This document shows, one piece after another, positions 42,471-54,573 of a stretch of 64,000 nucleotides of DNA. Made by a program: the position numbers and the translations under genes. Source of the stretch: Lolium rigidum (Eukaryota > Streptophyta > Magnoliopsida > Poales > Poaceae); the NCBI RefSeq assembly GCF_022539505.1, contig NC_061508.1, forward strand, positions 34,342,256 to 34,406,255, written 5' to 3'. Position 1 is the first letter of the stretch; each line of letters begins with the position of its first letter. The notes under the pieces are model-generated. The model did not search any database, was not told the origin of the DNA, and was given only the letters and a program-made list of their open reading frames with translations.

Positions 42471-44444
42471 TGTTAGTCGATGCCTGTAATGTAGCCTGTC
42501 TTGCACACACAGATGGGCCTGAGCATTGACAGACAGAAGATGTTTAATTTGTTGGATCAGATTATTTTATATAATCTTTCCTATGACGCCTTCAGGCTTC
42601 ATGGCTAAATTTTGTTCTCTGTTTTGCAGAGATTTTCCATATGCGGCTATGCAGGTGATGGTTTTATTTTTTTCTTATTTACACAACATTCCACTATCGA
42701 CATGCACATGTCTAATCCACTTATGTACTCAAATGCACTGACTGAAGTGTCATATCATGTAGGATTTGCTTTGTTATGTTTTTCACAGTACAATTAAAAC
42801 TTCTTGTTATGGCTTCATGACAATGGAGTGGTGAAATGCCCATCCAGGTTTGCAATCCTCTGTATTTGCAAATTCTCTAGATAGATCAAAATCAATGGAT
42901 GGTTAACAGCTTCATGTAATAGCTTCGAGCTAGCTGATGAAGAAATCTAAATGATTAGCTAGAGAACATCCATCAATGGATGGTTAACAACTTCATGTAA
43001 TATTGACTTTGTATAAATTAGCCTTTTGTCGGTCCGATGATTACCAACACTACTTATTAAGTCATATATCACATGCGATTCTTTTTGGTACTAATTTTAA
43101 GCTTAGCTCAAGTTGATTTATCATTGAGTAGGTCAAGCTGATTTATCATTGAGCATGTCTGCATAAGGTTCATATCATGGATGTTTTGTGATCGTGGGTC
43201 TACATGTGTGTAAATATCTTAAGCCTAGAGACGTTGATTTTATGATGGAAGTCTGCTGAATACCAAATAATTTCTTAATTTATAGTTATTTCGTGTATAA
43301 ATTGTATTATATATATATTGGTAGGTAGATGTATTACTTTTTTGGACTACGTCTATAAGTGGATCTTTTTAGAATTTTCTTGATATTTAGATATTACATA
43401 TTTCTTATTTATAAATAAACTTATGCTTTTTGTGCATCAGTGAGTATGCACAGATAATTGAACTCATAGATGTGGAGCCTTGTTGCACCAACAGTATTCT
43501 AACACTGATTAGGACACGTGAAAGAAGAAGAAAAAGACCACTGCTACTTGATGTGCATGATAAGAATTCAGAAGGAGAAGAAGAATATATACATTGTCCA
43601 TGAGAATACTAAAAATATATGTTATATATATATGTCCATCAGTAGTTTCTTCCCTGCATACTTAAAAAGGCCGATCTGCTCGTCATAGGATGTTGGGCAT
43701 TTGGACTTGTCAAAAGGTAACAGAATCGGCATGGTCTTCTGCTGTTAGCTGAACTTCCTCTTGTTTTTGACGTTGGCTTGTTGCCTGAGCATATAGGAAC
43801 TTTAAAATTCAGGTTCCAAAACCTGTTCTCTCCTCAGCCTGTATCATGAAATTTATTCTTTCCAAGTTGGATCACAAAGGTCACTTGAGTAGCCTAGATG
43901 AAATATGAATCAACTATAACATCCAGTCTGCGGCACATGAAATTTTGCATCACTGATTATTGGGTTTGATTTTCAGACATGGATGTAATGACTAATGACG
44001 ATGATGGTGAGAGTTTTAGAAAGTGTTAATTATTTTTGCCTTCTATTTCATATTTGATTATTGTGTTTTTCTTTACCTGATGAATACATGTTCTATTTCC
44101 TTTCATGTAACTTAGTCTGATTCCTAAGGTTGTGGTTGGCACCTATATGAGCACAAGGAGCATGTTGTCTTCTGTTTTTGAACTGCATAGCAATAATTAC
44201 ATCTTGGACCGATTTCTAGATTGGTGTTCAAAAGATGCACAAGTGTAAATTCACTTTTGATGTGAAGTTTGGCTTCTTCGGACAGCGTAGAAACCTTCCT
44301 TTACTAGAGCATCTCAAAATACATAACCATGTGCCAAATTAATTTTCGAGTTACATGATTTTTTGTACTAGGAGATAATTATGGTTTGGAAGTTAGTATG
44401 TCTAGCTTAACTTGTTGTACCTTTTCTGATTTAAATTAATTAAC

Positions 44445-44538
44445 TTAACTTTGTCTAGATACAAATGCATCTAGAGTAGATACTTAACAACTAGATACAT
44501 ACGAATCTAGAGTCAACTAATATAGATCAAAGGGAGTA
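44445..44538. mobile_element. Stowaway (Thalos-like) MITE, one end
   Basis: Contains TTTGTCTAGATACAAATGCA and ends ATAGATCAAAGGGAG followed by TA, the usual end and TA target of Stowaway MITEs. Internal words (ATGCATCTAGA and its inverse) form the expected hairpin. The left terminus CTCCCTC is missing, so it is truncated. Confidence 0.55.
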
Positions 44539-44769
44539 TATAAATAATACATTTTGATATGTTGACAAGTATGAAATGTTAGAAGATCATGTTTACGTGT
44601 ACGACGATGATATAAACTTGAGGCATGTATTAATGGCATTATAGGGAATGGAAGCAAGCTTTAACACAGTTAAGCAATCATGTGAACACATAAATTAGGA
44701 CACATGTTTTAATTTTTTGTCTACAATAAAATTTGCTATCCCGTGGCAACACACGGGCAATTGTCCTAG

Positions 44770-46831
44770 TTACAACTATAATGAATAATGATAAACCTAT
44801 CATCTTCATTTTCCACCCACGTCTTATTTTTCTAGGCCTAAACAGAGTTGCTAGCAGTCGGCAAGAAACAAAACAAAACCCAAAAAGAAAAAAACTCACA
44901 GAAATCTAGATGTGGTTTTGAGAACTAGCAAATCTATATTATTTTACTAGTACATGTTTGCATTAATTAATCATGGAACGATCGAAATCAAAGCAACTCC
45001 CATTGCTACTTGTGTATGTACATTACAACACGATCGATGGGTGTAGGTGACTTTGCTACTAGCCATCGAGCGAACCGATAAAACTCAAAAGGAAAACAAA
45101 CGCACGAATCTCCGCCTAATACATAACGGTCATATGGTCTATTAAGCTCTAAGTTAAGTCTCAGCTGAGGATTAGCAAAACCGATGTTTAATTGCTTGCT
45201 GCTTCGAGATATTTATTGTTTGTTGCTTTAAGATTTGTGCAATTTCGGCCATTCAAAAGGACTCTCGTTTTTTATAATTTTCGTAAATTATATTATTGGT
45301 GCTGGTCCAACAAACTTTGGCTCCGGTTCAACACTTTTGGTTCTCACTGTTTGGTTCCATTTATTTACCACCTTCTGATCAGGATGGATGAACGGTTATT
45401 AAAAATACCTATCACCATAGAATTTATATTTTATCAATATACATAATTTAACTTTTACCAAACTTTATATGCGACATATTTTAGGCAGGATGCAGTATAT
45501 CAGGACTCGGCCGGTCCAGCGCGAGATCCCGACACCCCGGAGATCGACCACCTCCCCGCCCAATTGGCCGCCGTGTGCACGGATTGACAAGGCTCTCGAC
45601 AAATACTTTTTCTTATCTAGCCCCTACCTAAGAAGACGTGAGTCGCAGCCTCCGCCCTGCCGCTAGCCCGCTACCGGGGAGCAGCCGCCCGGTCTGCCGT
45701 CGTCCATCTCTATCAGGTACTCTACATCTGCCACCACGTCCCATCCCCAATTGCCCACCACTGCGCCACGGCCGGCCTCCGCGCTGCGCTGTCGCGGCCA
45801 TGGCGAAGCTCAAGCAGGTTTGCTGGTGCCCTACTAATTTTTTGTCCGAGGCATCACGAAGCCGTCCTCCTGCGACCTTGCTGTGGACTGTACTGGTTAG
45901 GGGATCTGGTTCGTGGAGGTTGTTGCGAGCTGCTCGCTCTCTGAGGTCAATAGGGTCTAGTGACCTAGACCGCTGCACATCCCCAAGGAGAAATTCGAGG
46001 ACCTAATCTCATGGCCCTGGTTCGCTGCTGTTGCTAATAATGCGAGACTTTGTTGCTCCATAACCACCACCACGGCGCGCTTCCTAGGCTCTCTGTGTAT
46101 GACTCTGGATGATTTGGTTGATTTGCGCGGTTGCCATCAGTCCCCAGGTTTCCGGCGGTATGCCCCAATGGGATGTTGCTGCTACAAGACTTTTGCTCTT
46201 ATATTTTTCCTTCATTATATTTGTGTAGATGTGTCTAAGCTACTTGCAAATCGTTGTGCTCCCCAACGCCTCCCATTCCTAGGTAGCTAGCCCTCATTGT
46301 GCACCAGGAGGATATTGTACGACGATGGTCAAGTTCTAGCATTGGGGAAGAAACTGTTGAATGACTTACACGAGTGTTGTGGCACCAGTACGTGACATAT
46401 AGGATAAATACTTCCTACACTATATCTTAGATATTCTAAACCAAGTTTGGTGAAAAAAATGCAAGTGAGCATGTAGTTTGCACTATATAGCTGAAATACA
46501 TGCATATGTATACGTAAAAATGAGTCTACGTAAAAAATGTACATACTGCCTACAAAGTATTATATATACTACCAAAATAGTCTAATATACTTCATACTAC
46601 ATGTACATACTCTCCGGTATGATAGATACTATATATATATATCGATAGCTAGTATCCCCCTTCACCAACCCTCCTCCAAGAGAGTAATGTTCCTGTTAAT
46701 TCATTGAATTGATCGGTTTCTCCAACCATAAAATGCTAGCTTCATACAGCCGACGATGTTGTTGGGCGCACACCGAGTTTCCTAAGACTGCAAGTGGTAC
46801 CTTTGGTTGCTCGTAGAAACGGAGCTCCCTT
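44770..46831. other. Intergenic; possible 5' gene fragment at 45,480-46,010
   Basis: Mostly AT-rich. A GC-rich block at 45,480-46,010 contains an ATG in good context (GCCATGGCG, about 45,800) followed by AAGCTCAAGCAG and a GT, which could be a short first exon and donor. No domain is recognisable and no downstream exon was found. Confidence 0.3.
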
Positions 46832-47070
46832 CACTAGTAGAAAACCTCTCATCCATCTAAGCCTTTAGTACCGGTTCCCTTACGAACCGGTACTAAAGGG
46901 GGCATTAATACCGGTTCCGTGCGTGGGACATCAATACCGGTTCGTTATGAACCTTTAATACCGATTCGTAACAGGAACCGGTATTAAAGGGTTTGGGCTC
47001 GATTTCCAGGCGGTGGTGGGGCCAGGGTTGCACCTTTAGTACCGGTTCGTGTAAGGAACCGGTACTAAAG
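46832..47070 (+). repeat. CACTA-2 TIR and subterminal palindromes
   Basis: After the TIR comes CTTTAGTACCGGTT...AACCGGTACTAAAG at 46,863-46,898. Further ATACCGGTT arms follow, and another pair lies at 47,034-47,069. Compare the GGTACC arms of CACTA-1. Confidence 0.85.
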
Positions 47071-47603
47071 GGTCTGTGCCTATATGAGCGCGCGGCAGCG
47101 CCCAGCTCCCTGCATATCTCATTCTCACTTCTCCTCTCACATTTCCAAATATATATCCACCTCTCACACTCCAATAATCTTTATTTTTCTCCACCATTTT
47201 AACAAGATTAACGGCATACATCTATCCAAGGGTTAGCAATATCATCCTTCCTTCCGGCGTTCCTAATTTAGCTCAGTTCTTTGGTAGTTTTAACTCGTAC
47301 TATTTTTGTAGTGCAAGCAAGGTGTTCGATTAAATGCCTAAGTTAGTGATTTTATTTTTTTATATGCAATTTGAGCTGAAATTATGGTATTTTTTTGTAG
47401 GTTTTAATTAGTATCATCCCCGTCCTTACCGCTGTCGATCGCCAGCGTCGTCCCCTAGCCGGCACGGTACCACCTCGGTGAGCCCCTCTTCTTTTATAAA
47501 AAACAATTAGTTTTATGTGATGAACTTGAATATTAATTAAGTTGGTCACTCATATATCCATGATGTTGTGTACTTAATGATTTTTGATATATATAAAATG
47601 CAG

Positions 47604-50119
47604 ATGAGTCGACAATGGATGTACGGTGACCGGTGCCATCCCGAGTTCATTATCGGCATGCATTATTTTCTCAACGTGGCTGAGACAAACAAGCGGTCGA
47701 ATGGTTTCATGTATTGTCCATGTAGTTCCTGTAAGAATATGAAGAATTACTCTACCTCGAAGACCCTTCACGTCCACCTCGCTGGAGAATGGTTTCATGC
47801 CCAGCTATAATTGTTGGACCAAGCACGGAGAAAGAGGGGTTATATTGGAAGACAACGAAGAAGAAGAGGATAGTGACAACTATCCCTTATTCACCGAAGA
47901 CGGTGGTAGTAGAATGGGGGAAGACGAAGCTGAAGAAGAGCTCATTTTCGATGAGCCGATTTTTGATGACCCGGATGACGATTTGGGTCGGGCCATTCTT
48001 GATGCGAAGATGAACTGCGGAAATGAAAAGGAGAGGTTGAAGTTGGAGAAAATGTTAGAGGATCACAACAAACTGTTGTACCCAAATTGCGAAAATGGTC
48101 GGAAAAAGCTGGGTACCACGCTGGAATTGCTGCGAGTGGAAGGCGAGAGAATGGTACTTCCGACAAGGGATTTGAAAAGTTGCTGAAAATAATAAAGAAG
48201 ATGCTTCCAGGGGAGAACGTGTTGCCCTCTAGCACGTACGAAGCAAAGAAGGTTGTCTGCCCTCTAGGATTAGAGGTGCGGAAGATACATGCATGCATCA
48301 ATGATCGCATCCTCTACCGCGGGAGTACGAGAATTTGAATGCATGCCCGGTATGTAGTGCATTGAGGTATAAGATCAGGCGAGATGACCCCGGCGATGTT
48401 GAGGGTGAGTCCACCCCCGGGAAGAGGGTTCCTGCGAAGGTGATGTGGTATGCTCCTATAATACCACGGTTGAAACGTTTGTTCCGGAACAAAGAGCATG
48501 CCAAGTTGTTGCGATGGCACAAAGAGGACCGTAAGAAAGATGTGATGCTGAGACACCCGCCGACGGGTCGCAGTGGAGAAAAATCGACAGAGAGTTCAAG
48601 TCATTTTCAGATGACGCAAGGAACTTAAGATTTGGTCTAAGTACAGATGGCTTTAATCCTTTCGGGGAGGAGAGCTCCAGTCATAGCACCTGGCCAGTGA
48701 CTATGTATCTATAACATTCCTCCTTGGTTGTGCATGAAGCGGAAGTTCATTATGATGCCAGTGCTCATCCAGGGCCCGAAGCAACCCGGCAACGACATTG
48801 ATGTGTACCTGAGGCCATTGGTTGAAGAACTTTTAGAGTTGTGGCGTGACGAAGGTGTACCTGTGTGGGATGAGCACGAACAAAAGGAATTTAACCTACG
48901 AGCGTTGTTATTTGTAACCATCAATGATTGGCCTCGCTCTTGGTAACATTTCAGGGCAGTCAAACAAGGGATACAATGCATGCACACACTCGTTTAGGTG
49001 AGACTCGATAGTAATTATTTGGGAAACAAGAATGTGTACCGGGGCATCGTCGATTTCTTCCAAAACAACATCACGTAAGAAAGAGAGGAAAGCATTTCGG
49101 AGGTGAGGCGAGATAACCGAACGAAGCCTACCCGCCCTAATGGGGAAGTTATATATGATATGGTCAAGGATTTAAAAGTGATCTTTGGAAAGGGTCCCGG
49201 CGGACAATCTGTTCCGCATGATGTTGACGGACACGTACCCATGTGGAAGAAGAAGTCGATATTTTGGGAGCTACCCTACTGGAAATTCTTAGAGGTTCAC
49301 TCGCAATCGACGTGATGCACGTGACGAAAAATCTTTGCGTGAACCTGCTAAACTTCTTGGGCGTGTATGGGAAGACAAAAGATACACCGGATGCACGGCA
49401 GGACCAGCAAAGTATCCACGAAGGAAACAACCCGAATCCGAGAGAAGTATCAAGGTCCTGCCGGCTATGCTCTTACCAAAGAGGAGAAGGAGATCTTTTT
49501 TGAAGTCCCGAGTAGCATCAAGGTCCCGTCCGGCTTCTCGTCGAATATAAAGGGAATAATAAACATGTCGGAGAAAAAGTTTCAAAACCTAAAGTCTCAT
49601 GACTCGCCACGTGATTATGACACAATTACTTCCGGTTGCATTGAGGGGGCTTCGCCGGAAAATGTTCGAGTACCCATTGTGAAGCTATGTGCGTTCCTCA
49701 ATGCAATTTCTCGAAGGTGATCAATCCACTTACTCTACAAAATTTACGAAGGATGTGGTCCAATGTCTAGTCAGCTTCGAGTTGGTGTTCCCACCATCCT
49801 TCTTCAATATTATGACACATCTCCTAGTTCACCTGGTCGAAGAGATTGGCGTTCTCGGTCCTGTATTTCTACACAACATGCCCCTTTGAGAGATTCATGG
49901 GAGTCTTAAAGAAGTACGTTCATAACCGTGCTAGGCCAGAAGGAAGCATCTCCAAGGGCTATGGAACAGAGGAGGTCATTGAGTTTTGTGTTGACTTTAT
50001 TCCTGACCTTAAGCCGATCGGTGTTCCTGAATCGCGCTATGAGGGGAGACTGCGTGGAAAAGGCACGCTAGGAAAGAAATCAGCAACGTGTATGGACGGA
50101 CATTCTTTCACTCAAGCAC
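47604..50119 (+). pseudogene. TNP2-type transposase, 5' part, CACTA-2 (broken)
   Basis: Homologue of the CACTA-1 transposase, starting at ATG 47,604 (MSRQWMYGDR) with an open N-terminal block to 47,810. It then passes through frame changes shared with CACTA-1 (near 47,780 and at 48,131-48,147) and others unique to this copy (for example near 48,325, 48,940, 49,010, 49,300 and 49,605). Recognisable blocks include PNCENGRKKLGTTLELL, PPWLCMKRKFIMM, the MHVTKNLCVNLLNFLGVYG stretch and FERFMGVLKKYVHNRA. It ends abruptly at the gypsy insertion, between the DUF4218-like and DUF4216-like parts. Confidence 0.9.
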
Positions 50120-50679
50120 TGTTGTGGGTATACTTCATGGGTGTACCATCGACAGTGCCTAGATCCGGCAAGCCCGGGTGGCCCACAGACGGTGATGAGG
50201 CATGTGGCCCATCGGGCGGCCCAGTTGCTGTTGATCATGAAGGAAGAAGTCCAGCCCAGGATCAGCGAGGCCGGATCCGTACCGACATAGGAGTAACCCG
50301 GATCCATGGAGGCCCATGAGGAACCCGGATCCAGGACGACGTGTATGGAAGGCGGATCCGTGACGTGCACGGCAAGATATTGTACCGTAGCTAGGCTATA
50401 CGTAATCCGGCTAGGACTCTCCATGTAAACCCTAGATCCGTGCGCCTTTATAAGCCGGATCCCGGGAGCCCTAGAGGCACAACCACAACTCATTGTAACA
50501 ACGCGAAAGCGCCCGGATAATTCCGGACAAGCGGCGGTAGGCCCCTGTCATCGTGCGGGTGTTCCGAAGGCTGGGTAACTCGCGTACCACCGTCCCGTGT
50601 GCACTCCGCCCTATGGCCCCTACTTCTTCTCCCCTCGTGAGGATCCCTCCTCCGGGGTACCGTCGATTAGGCAACGACG
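50120..50679 (+). repeat. 5' LTR
   Basis: 560 bp starting TGTTGTGGGTATAC and ending AACGACG, where the 3' LTR has the canonical AACGACA. A TATA motif (CTTTATAAG) lies near 50,446-50,454. It differs from the 3' LTR by about 11 substitutions and four 1-base indels counted by eye, about 2 percent. Confidence 0.95.
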
Positions 50680-50680
50680 G

Positions 50681-50699
50681 TTGGCGCCCACCGTGGGGC
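50681..50699 (+). promoter_or_regulatory. Probable primer binding site
   Basis: TTGGCGCCCACCGTGGGGC begins one base after the 5' LTR, where the tRNA that primes minus-strand DNA synthesis should pair. The TGGCGCC start is typical of this group; I cannot assign the tRNA with certainty. Confidence 0.6.
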
Positions 50700-50737
50700 C
50701 TGCGGCGTGCGGAGGCCGGAACCGGGAGGGTTCCGCC

Positions 50738-53700
50738 ATGGGAAGCTACGACGACACCATCGGCTGTGGGGCGTGTCCTTTACGCCGGAAATCTGCCGAT
50801 CGTCCCTCCGGATGAGTGTTGGATTCCGGCTAAAACCGACCCCGTCAAGCTCTCCATCGTCCCGGTTGGCGGCATACACATCTTCATCGGGGAAACCGTC
50901 GATTCCGACGGAAACCCACTGGTAAGTAGCGCCGACGCGACCGCCGGCCGAGCAGGACGCGGTCGCGAAGATCCGATCCGAGACAGCTGGAACTTCCTAG
51001 CGAAGATTCCGCCTTAGATCCGGAAAAATCAAAACCCACCCAATCCGCCCCGAGCAGAAGTAACGGTGGAAGACCAATGCGGATCCGCCCGGGTCTCCCA
51101 GGTGTTAGAGAAGCAAAGGTGTCACTTCGTACACTTCTTGGCCCATACCGCCGGAACCGCCCCTCATGGAGCCGGAGCTGGTCCCGAGCAGGTCGAGGCC
51201 CCGGAAAACAACGCTGCTCCGGATCAGCAGGAGGCTGTCGGAGAAAGCGAAACTCCGGTTGAAGAGTCAATCTTGGGAAATCTAAGCCCAATTTCCGGAG
51301 ACTCCCCGTCCATGGAATCTGATGACTTCGTCCGCAAGCTAGGGGAGTATGGTTTCAGCGACCAGCCTGAAGTCGACTCCGCCCAGCCTAAGCAGGTTCT
51401 CGCAAGCGTAGCGGCGCTTGGAGAAGACGGATCGAAGCGGCGGACACTCAATCCGACCCCCAGCCATCCCACCACGGATCTCCGATGTCGCGGGAACGGC
51501 CCCGTAGGGATCCTTCCTCGGAGAGCCTCCTGTCGCCTGAAGAGATAGTTGCACAAGCTCGCATGGATTTGGTCGCAAAGTCAGACGTCCTCAACAAGCC
51601 AATAACTCCTGGCGATGCCGCAGATCCGGAGGCTTTAGAGGCCACTAGAAAGGAGATGCTGGCCACAGCCAAAAAGTTTGCCAACACCGCAGCTGCTATA
51701 TTGGATGAGAGGGAAGAAGCTGCACTGATCATGGATCGTTTTGAAAGACAGGATCGCGAAGTCACCGCAACGCTCGAGCAAGTCAAGAGTATGAGAGCGG
51801 AGTGGGAGGTGAAAATGACCTACGCACGGGCGGAGGCCGACGAGATCGTCGGAGAAGCAATCCCTCCCCGCAGGATCAACTCGCAACCCCTGCCGGACAG
51901 CAGCCGCTCGCCACCCCAAAGGACAATTTGGCAAAAGCTGCAGAAATTCTGAAGAAAAGTGACGAGGAGGTTGACATCAACTACTTGCGCACGCTCGTCG
52001 CTTCAGCGGTTAAACAGCAGAGCAAGGCAGATACTTCGCGCAAGTTGGAATCCAACCCGGAGCATTGCGTCTCCACCGGCGCAGAAGGACGCCGCAACAA
52101 TCGCCATCGAGATGACGAGTCGCGAACCGGATCCTCGGAACGCGAAGGAAAGCCAGTGGAACACCCAAATCCGATCCCCGTACCATCAAAGACGCCACCG
52201 TCGGATCCGAGAAAGGGAAAGGATGCAATGTACCCAGGACGAGACAAGTACCGCAACGCCTCTCCTCCGCCTAATGGTTACCCGCGTCCCCTCGTCGCCG
52301 TAGTCCAGCCGGAAACACCGGGCCTCAAGGGCATGGTGGAATTATTATCCGCGACATCGTGATGCCTTCCGGAAACCGGAACAGGGAGCGCACGCCGGAG
52401 CCTCGCCGGAATCAGAACAATGATCGTGAGCCCGAGCCTAGGAGGAGCCGGAATGAGGAGCGCGACCCGGAGCCCCGCCGGAGCCAGCACCGGGAGGGCC
52501 GTGGAGAATCTGCAGGCGGAAGCAGAAGGTCGGATCGGCCCCCTCGCAGGTCTCCCTCACCACCACCTAGCGGTGGCGGCGGAGGTGGAGGCGGAGGCGG
52601 TGGCCGGAGATCTCGCTCTCGCTCGCAGTCCCCCGTCACGGCTCGCGCGACGCGCGGGAACGCCTCAACGAATACGGAACCGACTACATCGGACCGAAGT
52701 GCTTTGGCGGGATGATTCGAGAGGAACCAAAGCCAAGGAGCTCCCTCAAGTTACCCGGAAACCCGAAGCATTATGATGGCACCGAAAGGCCGGATACCTG
52801 GATCGAGGATTACTACAATGCAGTAACCTTCGCCGGAGGAACCCCTAATATCGCCCGCCGCATGCTCCGGCTTGTACCTTGTAGGACCAGCCCGGATCCG
52901 GCTCGGCGACCTCGAGAAAAACTCCATCTTTTGCTGGTTCGACCCGAAGACCGCTTTTGAGAAACACTTCGGAGGCACCTACAAAAGACCTGCCACGGCA
53001 AGCGACTTACAAGCTTGTATCCGGAAGAAGGGAAAAACCTCAAGAAACTTCCTCACACGATGGTTGGCATGCGGGAACGAGTGCGAAAACGTCGACCACA
53101 CCACTGCCATGTACGCCTTCATTGGGGGACTGCAGAGAGGAGGATTGCTGAGGCATAAGCTTACATGTTTGGCTAACGCCAACAAACTGACTTTGGATGA
53201 GATGATCTCCATTGCTAGTGATCACACTGCCGCCGATGACGACGCAGGCGGTGACATAGCAGCTACAGCAATCCCCTTGCACCAACAAAAGAAGAACCGT
53301 GACAACGGAAACAACAGCGGCCATAAACGCAAAAACCCTGATGACCAGAAGAGTGGCGGATCCGACATGGTCGCCATGGCGTTCCAACGCGGAGGTTCAG
53401 GAGGCGGAAGAGGACGCGGCCGTGGAGGCGGAGCCGGCAGGGGTCAGCAGCATGGCACTGAAGTCACGGCTGGCGGATCCCGCGCCCCGCAAACCTACGA
53501 GGAGTACAGAGACATGCCCTGCCCGGCCCACCTGGATCCGGTTACAGGGAAGTCCACTCACACCAACCGCAGCCGCAAGTGGGTCAACGACCTAAAGAAC
53601 GACCCGGAGGCAGGATACAAGCGAGCCCGGAAGCACCGCCCACGCGGCAAAGGAGGAAAGGGCAAGAACAAGGACAAGGAGGAGGACAGTTCCGAGGCGA

Positions 53701-53840
53701 TGGACGAGGATGATAACTCGCCGGATCCCAAAGCCGGATCCGCGAGTAAATCCAACCCCTTCGAGAAAAAGAGCGTGGGGGCTTACCACACCTTCCTCGG
53801 AACCCCCACGATCCGCGCTACAAAATCAGCTACCCGGATC
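50738..53840 (+). pseudogene. gag of the Tat element (broken)
   Basis: Structural capsid region. It begins at ATG 50,738 (MGSYDDTI) after a leader. The frame shifts within about 30 codons; the next block (NLPIVPPDECW...VGGIHIFIGETVDSDGN) lies in another phase. A long low-complexity stretch rich in Asn/Arg/Pro/Glu follows (about 51,070-52,690). The conserved capsid domain is recognisable at about 52,740-53,230: DTWIEDYYNAVTFAGG, FEKHFGGTYKRPATA, FLTRWLACGNE and AMYAFIGGL. A Gly/Arg-rich RNA-binding-like tail lies at about 53,390-53,480 and a Lys-rich acidic stretch near 53,640-53,720. At least five frame changes interrupt it, and another near 53,840 separates it from protease. Confidence 0.75.
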
Positions 53841-54570
53841 CACGAACGCCACAGTTCCGGCTGTGCCGCAGTATGTCAGGTGGTCGGAAGTTCCGTGCAC
53901 ATTTGACAGGGAGGATCATCCCGCCATTGTGCCCAAAGAATACTACGCCTTGGTTGTGAGTCCCCGCATAGACGGGTATGACTTCTCCAAGTGCCTCATG
54001 GATGGCGGAGCCAGCTTGAACATCATGTACCTGGAGACTCTGGAGCGGATGAACCTCACCAAGGAACAGCTCAAACACAGTACCACTGAGTTTCACGGCG
54101 TGGTTCCGGGTAAGAAGGCGAACTCCCTCGGCAGCATCACACTCCCCGTGGCTTTCGGCGATGTTCATAATTTCCGCGAAGAAAAGATCACGTTTGAAGT
54201 TGTGCCCTTCAAGAGCTCCTACCACGTCATCTTCGGCAGGCCCACCTACCACAAGTTCCACGCAAGAGCATGCTATATCTACAACAAGCTCAAGATGCCG
54301 GGTCCCAATGGAATGATCACCATAACCGGAGACTACAAAAAGGCTCACGAGTGCGAGTTGGGCGAAGCCGCCTTCGCAGAGTCGGTCATATCCGGAGAAG
54401 AGCTGAAAGGCTACAGGGCCGCGGTGGATCCGACTGAAATGCAGACCACCAAGAAGCAGATCTCCGAACACAAAAACTCCTTCAGGGCCGCGATAGAGAC
54501 CAAGAAAGTCAACTTCAAGGAAGGCGACGATTCCAAGCAGGTCTCAGTCGGAGCCAACATGGACCCCAAA
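53841..54570 (+). pseudogene. Aspartic protease region of the Tat element
   Basis: Continuous frame with PQYVRWSEVPCTFDREDHPA leading into the protease fold. The active-site motif reads LMDGGASLNIMY (about 53,995-54,030), where the usual D-S/T-G triad is D-G-G, a variation known in this lineage. The flap and the C-terminal IIFGRP-like motif appear as HVIFGRPTYHKF (about 54,226-54,260). The frame ends at TAG 54,571-54,573 but continues in the same phase into the reverse transcriptase. Confidence 0.8.
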
Positions 54571-54573
54571 TAG

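Larger units (their letters stand above)
39623..44769 (+). mobile_element. Helitron, about 5.1 kb
   Basis: The 5' end TCTACATCTATCTACACTAC, followed by TTAAAAAGGAGG, resembles grass Helitrons and follows an A. The 3' end has the hairpin CCCGTG-GCAACA-CACGGG (44,740-44,757), then GCAATTGT and the terminal CCTAG (CTAG at 44,766-44,769), and is followed by T. This fits insertion between A and T without duplication. The exact 5' base is uncertain (39,623 or 39,629). No Rep/helicase gene is seen, so it is non-autonomous. It contains a GC-rich block (39,670-40,480), a LINE-derived fragment (42,238-42,470), duplicated short segments near 42,891 and 42,973, and a Stowaway end. Confidence 0.72.

Noticed and set aside
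46560..46650. AT microsatellite as an origin or matrix attachment site
   Set aside because: Short TATA-type simple sequence only; nothing else supports a function.
51802..52715. Separate extra genes between gag start and capsid
   Set aside because: They read as phase-shifted pieces of one charged low-complexity gag segment rather than independent genes.
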